Part shown: positions 22,937-24,209 of the stretch, one piece after another
Layout: the number at the start of each line of letters is the position of its first letter
How positions within the stretch are numbered: the stretch's first letter is position 1
DNA from: UBA7803 sp041608775
Lineage (GTDB): Bacteria > Pseudomonadota > Gammaproteobacteria > Pseudomonadales > Azotimanducaceae
Direction of reading: 5' to 3'
Length of the DNA stretch: 24,209 nucleotides
Assembly: GCA_041608775.1 (NCBI GenBank)
Contig: JBFISC010000020.1
Span: forward strand, 1-24,209
Program-made: the position numbers and the translations under genes
The notes under the pieces: model-generated
The model's database searches: none
What the model was told of the DNA's origin: nothing
The model's input: only the letters and a program-made list of their open reading frames with translations

Positions 22937-23661
22937 TTGTTCCGATGTCCCGCGTCGCCGGCGGGCTGCTGGCCGGCGCCCTGCTGCTTGGCTCGCTGGG
23001 TGGTGCCCCGGCGGTGGCCGAGCAGGCCGCGGCGACCGCCGACCCTTTCGAGCCGGTCAACCGCCGCATCTTCGCGTTCAACGACGCCCTGGACACGTGG
23101 TTCCTGCGCCCGGTGGCGAAAGGCTACGACACCATCACGCCCGAACCGGTGCAGCGCAGCGTCGGCAACGTGTTCCGCAACCTCGCGACGCCGGGCATCG
23201 CGCTGAACCAGCTGCTGCAGGGCAAGCCGCGGGCGGCGCTCGGCGACTTCACCCGCTTTCTGGTCAACAGCACCGTAGGCATTGGCGGTCTGTTCGACCC
23301 GGCGGCCGCCAACGGGCTGCCGCGCCACGAGGAGGATTTCGGCCAGACCTTCGCCAGATGGGCGGGTGGGAGTCAGGGGCCATTCCTGCAGATTCCAGTG
23401 CGAGGTCCCGCGACCACGACCCACGCGCTCGGCATGGTTTTCGGGGTTTTCACCAACCCGCTGATGCTGCTGTCCTCGACCCAGGACCGGGTCATCGGCA
23501 GCGCCGTGGACGTGGTCGACACCCGAGCCCAGCTGCTGTCCTCGGAGCGCCTCATCTCCGGCGACAAGTACCTGTTCCTCCGGGACGCCTACCTGCAGCG
23601 GCGGGAATTCCTGATCAACGACGGGGTGGTGGAAGAGGACCCGTTCCTGGACGATTTCTAG
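22933..23661 (+). CDS. mlaA: MlaA/VacJ family protein without a lipobox
   Basis: 242 residues from GTG 22933, with GGAG 7 nt upstream (22922-22925). An alternative ATG at 22945 would give nearly the same signal peptide. The family core is clear: DPFEPVNRRIFAFNDALDTW, GNVFRNLATPGIALNQLLQG, RFLVNSTVGIGGLFDPA and RHEEDFGQTFARWAG. MlaA in E. coli is an outer-membrane lipoprotein that removes misplaced phospholipids from the outer leaflet and passes them to MlaC. Here the N-terminus (GALLLGSLGGAPAVAEQ) has a signal peptide but no cysteine, so lipidation is not possible from this start. The GTGA overlap with hvfC ties it to the copper-peptide operon; a functional link is unproven. Confidence 0.9.
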   Translation: MIVPMSRVAGGLLAGALLLGSLGGAPAVAEQAAATADPFEPVNRRIFAFNDALDTWFLRPVAKGYDTITPEPVQRSVGNVFRNLATPGIALNQLLQGKPRAALGDFTRFLVNSTVGIGGLFDPAAANGLPRHEEDFGQTFARWAGGSQGPFLQIPVRGPATTTHALGMVFGVFTNPLMLLSSTQDRVIGSAVDVVDTRAQLLSSERLISGDKYLFLRDAYLQRREFLINDGVVEEDPFLDDF

Positions 23662-23697
23662 CCGCCCACGGCTGCCCCGCGGACACGCGATACTAGC

Positions 23698-23726
23698 TTG
23701 TCATACCCGGGATAAGGGAGTAGGGT
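23698..23726 (+). promoter_or_regulatory. Candidate promoter for the response regulator/phosphatase gene
   Basis: TTGTCA (23698-23703), a 17-nt spacer and TAGGGT (23721-23726). The -35 is a good match and the -10 is weak. Transcription would start near 23733, about 30 nt before ATG 23763, in the 101-bp gap after mlaA. Confidence 0.35.
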
Positions 23727-23762
23727 TCGCATCCCATCAATGATGGCTTTACACCGTCAAGC

Positions 23763-24209
23763 ATGAGTCTGGTCCTGGCATCGGCCGACAAGGAATCAGC
23801 GGCTCGCCTCCTCAACCAGCTCAAGCAGCTAGGCCTCCCTGTGCTTTCAGCAACCGACATGCAGGTCGTGATGAACCTCTGCGAACACGCGCTGCCGGAC
23901 GCCGTGATCGTCGATGACCTCGACCAGGCGCGAGCAGTGGCAGAAGTGCATCCGCGGGTCGCGGTGGTGATGACCTGCCAGTCGGAGCCGGAAGGCGGGC
24001 TTCTGCTCGAGGCCATGCGCGCGGGGGTCAGCGACGTCTGGGTGCTTCCGGTTGCGGAGGAGACCCTGACCGAGCGACTGGCAGCCGTGCGGTCGCGCCA
24101 GCAGTCCATTGCTTCGGACGCGGAGCAGCGCCTGTCGCGCCTGGTGACGGAGCTCGAACGTGATCAGCGGGCCGGTCGCTACATCCAGCTCGGCATGCTG
24201 CCGCCCAAC
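23763..24209 (+). CDS. Response regulator with PP2C/SpoIIE-type phosphatase, N-terminal part (runs off the window)
   Basis: 149 codons are visible from ATG 23763 to the window end. Residues 1-105 fold like a receiver: strand LVLASAD, PDAVIVDDLD with the candidate phosphoacceptor D51 or D52, VAVVMTCQ and AGVSDVWVLPVAEETL. The usual acidic pair near the start is reduced to D9, and the Lys of the KP motif is Leu95, so this is a degenerate receiver. A coiled-coil linker follows. The last residues, LERDQRAGRYIQLGMLPPN, are the standard entry into RsbU/SpoIIE-like PP2C phosphatase domains. Such proteins usually control an anti-sigma antagonist (STAS). From memory, a similar gene lies beside vacJ in Pseudomonas. 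No clear Shine-Dalgarno is seen. Confidence 0.75.
   Translation, partial: MSLVLASADKESAARLLNQLKQLGLPVLSATDMQVVMNLCEHALPDAVIVDDLDQARAVAEVHPRVAVVMTCQSEPEGGLLLEAMRAGVSDVWVLPVAEETLTERLAAVRSRQQSIASDAEQRLSRLVTELERDQRAGRYIQLGMLPPN

Noticed and set aside
23740..23745. Two ATG codons (23740 and 23743) upstream of the response regulator
   Set aside because: Neither is in frame with the receiver domain, and an in-frame TAG at 23721 closes the true frame upstream of ATG 23763.

Overview
This is a GC-rich chromosomal window (roughly two thirds G+C by eye), densely packed with genes and with no tRNA, rRNA, insertion sequence or CRISPR that I can see. The gene set (dnaX-ybaB-recR, rnd, ycgL, ycgN, hrpA, pspF/pspABC, mlaA) and its order point to a GC-rich gammaproteobacterium. 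A Chromatiales/Ectothiorhodospiraceae-like or pseudomonad-like relative is my guess from memory of synteny, not something the sequence proves.

Layout. Positions 1-1591, minus strand: the start of an alpha/beta-hydrolase-like protein, a CurA-like NADP-dependent oxidoreductase and a small unknown ORF. Positions 1719-2939, plus: an MFS transporter. Positions 2957-6912: an envelope-stress (phage shock) locus, with pspF and a GNAT acetyltransferase on the minus strand, and divergently pspA, pspB, an unusually long pspC and a small membrane/coiled-coil protein on the plus strand. A good sigma-54 promoter for pspA and a good sigma-70 promoter for pspF lie back to back between the two arms. Position 6919-7614, minus: a glycerophosphodiester phosphodiesterase. 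Positions 7699-12539, plus: a tightly packed run of dnaX, ybaB, recR, rnd, ycgL, ycgN and a small membrane protein. Positions 12575-16771, plus: a membrane-anchored von Willebrand A (VWA) protein, a MoxR-type AAA+ ATPase and a CoxE-like VWA protein. Positions 16825-20676, plus: the DEAH-box RNA helicase hrpA.

The most interesting region is 20725-23661. A secreted precursor peptide carries eleven EGKCG motifs in 48-bp tandem repeats (HvfA type). It is followed by a DUF692/MNIO multinuclear iron oxidase (HvfB), a DUF2063 partner protein (HvfC) and, translationally coupled to it, an MlaA/VacJ protein that lacks a lipobox. This is a ribosomally made, post-translationally modified, probably copper-binding peptide system of the oxazolin/bufferin class. 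An ECF-sigma-like promoter and a 7-bp inverted repeat at the predicted transcript start precede it. The window ends inside a response regulator/PP2C-type phosphatase with a degenerate receiver.

A second unusual structure is at 11719-11781. A 20-bp unit, repeated in tandem between ycgL and ycgN, creates three consecutive 7-codon minicistrons. Each overlaps the next by 4 nt, and each carries the Shine-Dalgarno-like sequence for the following start.
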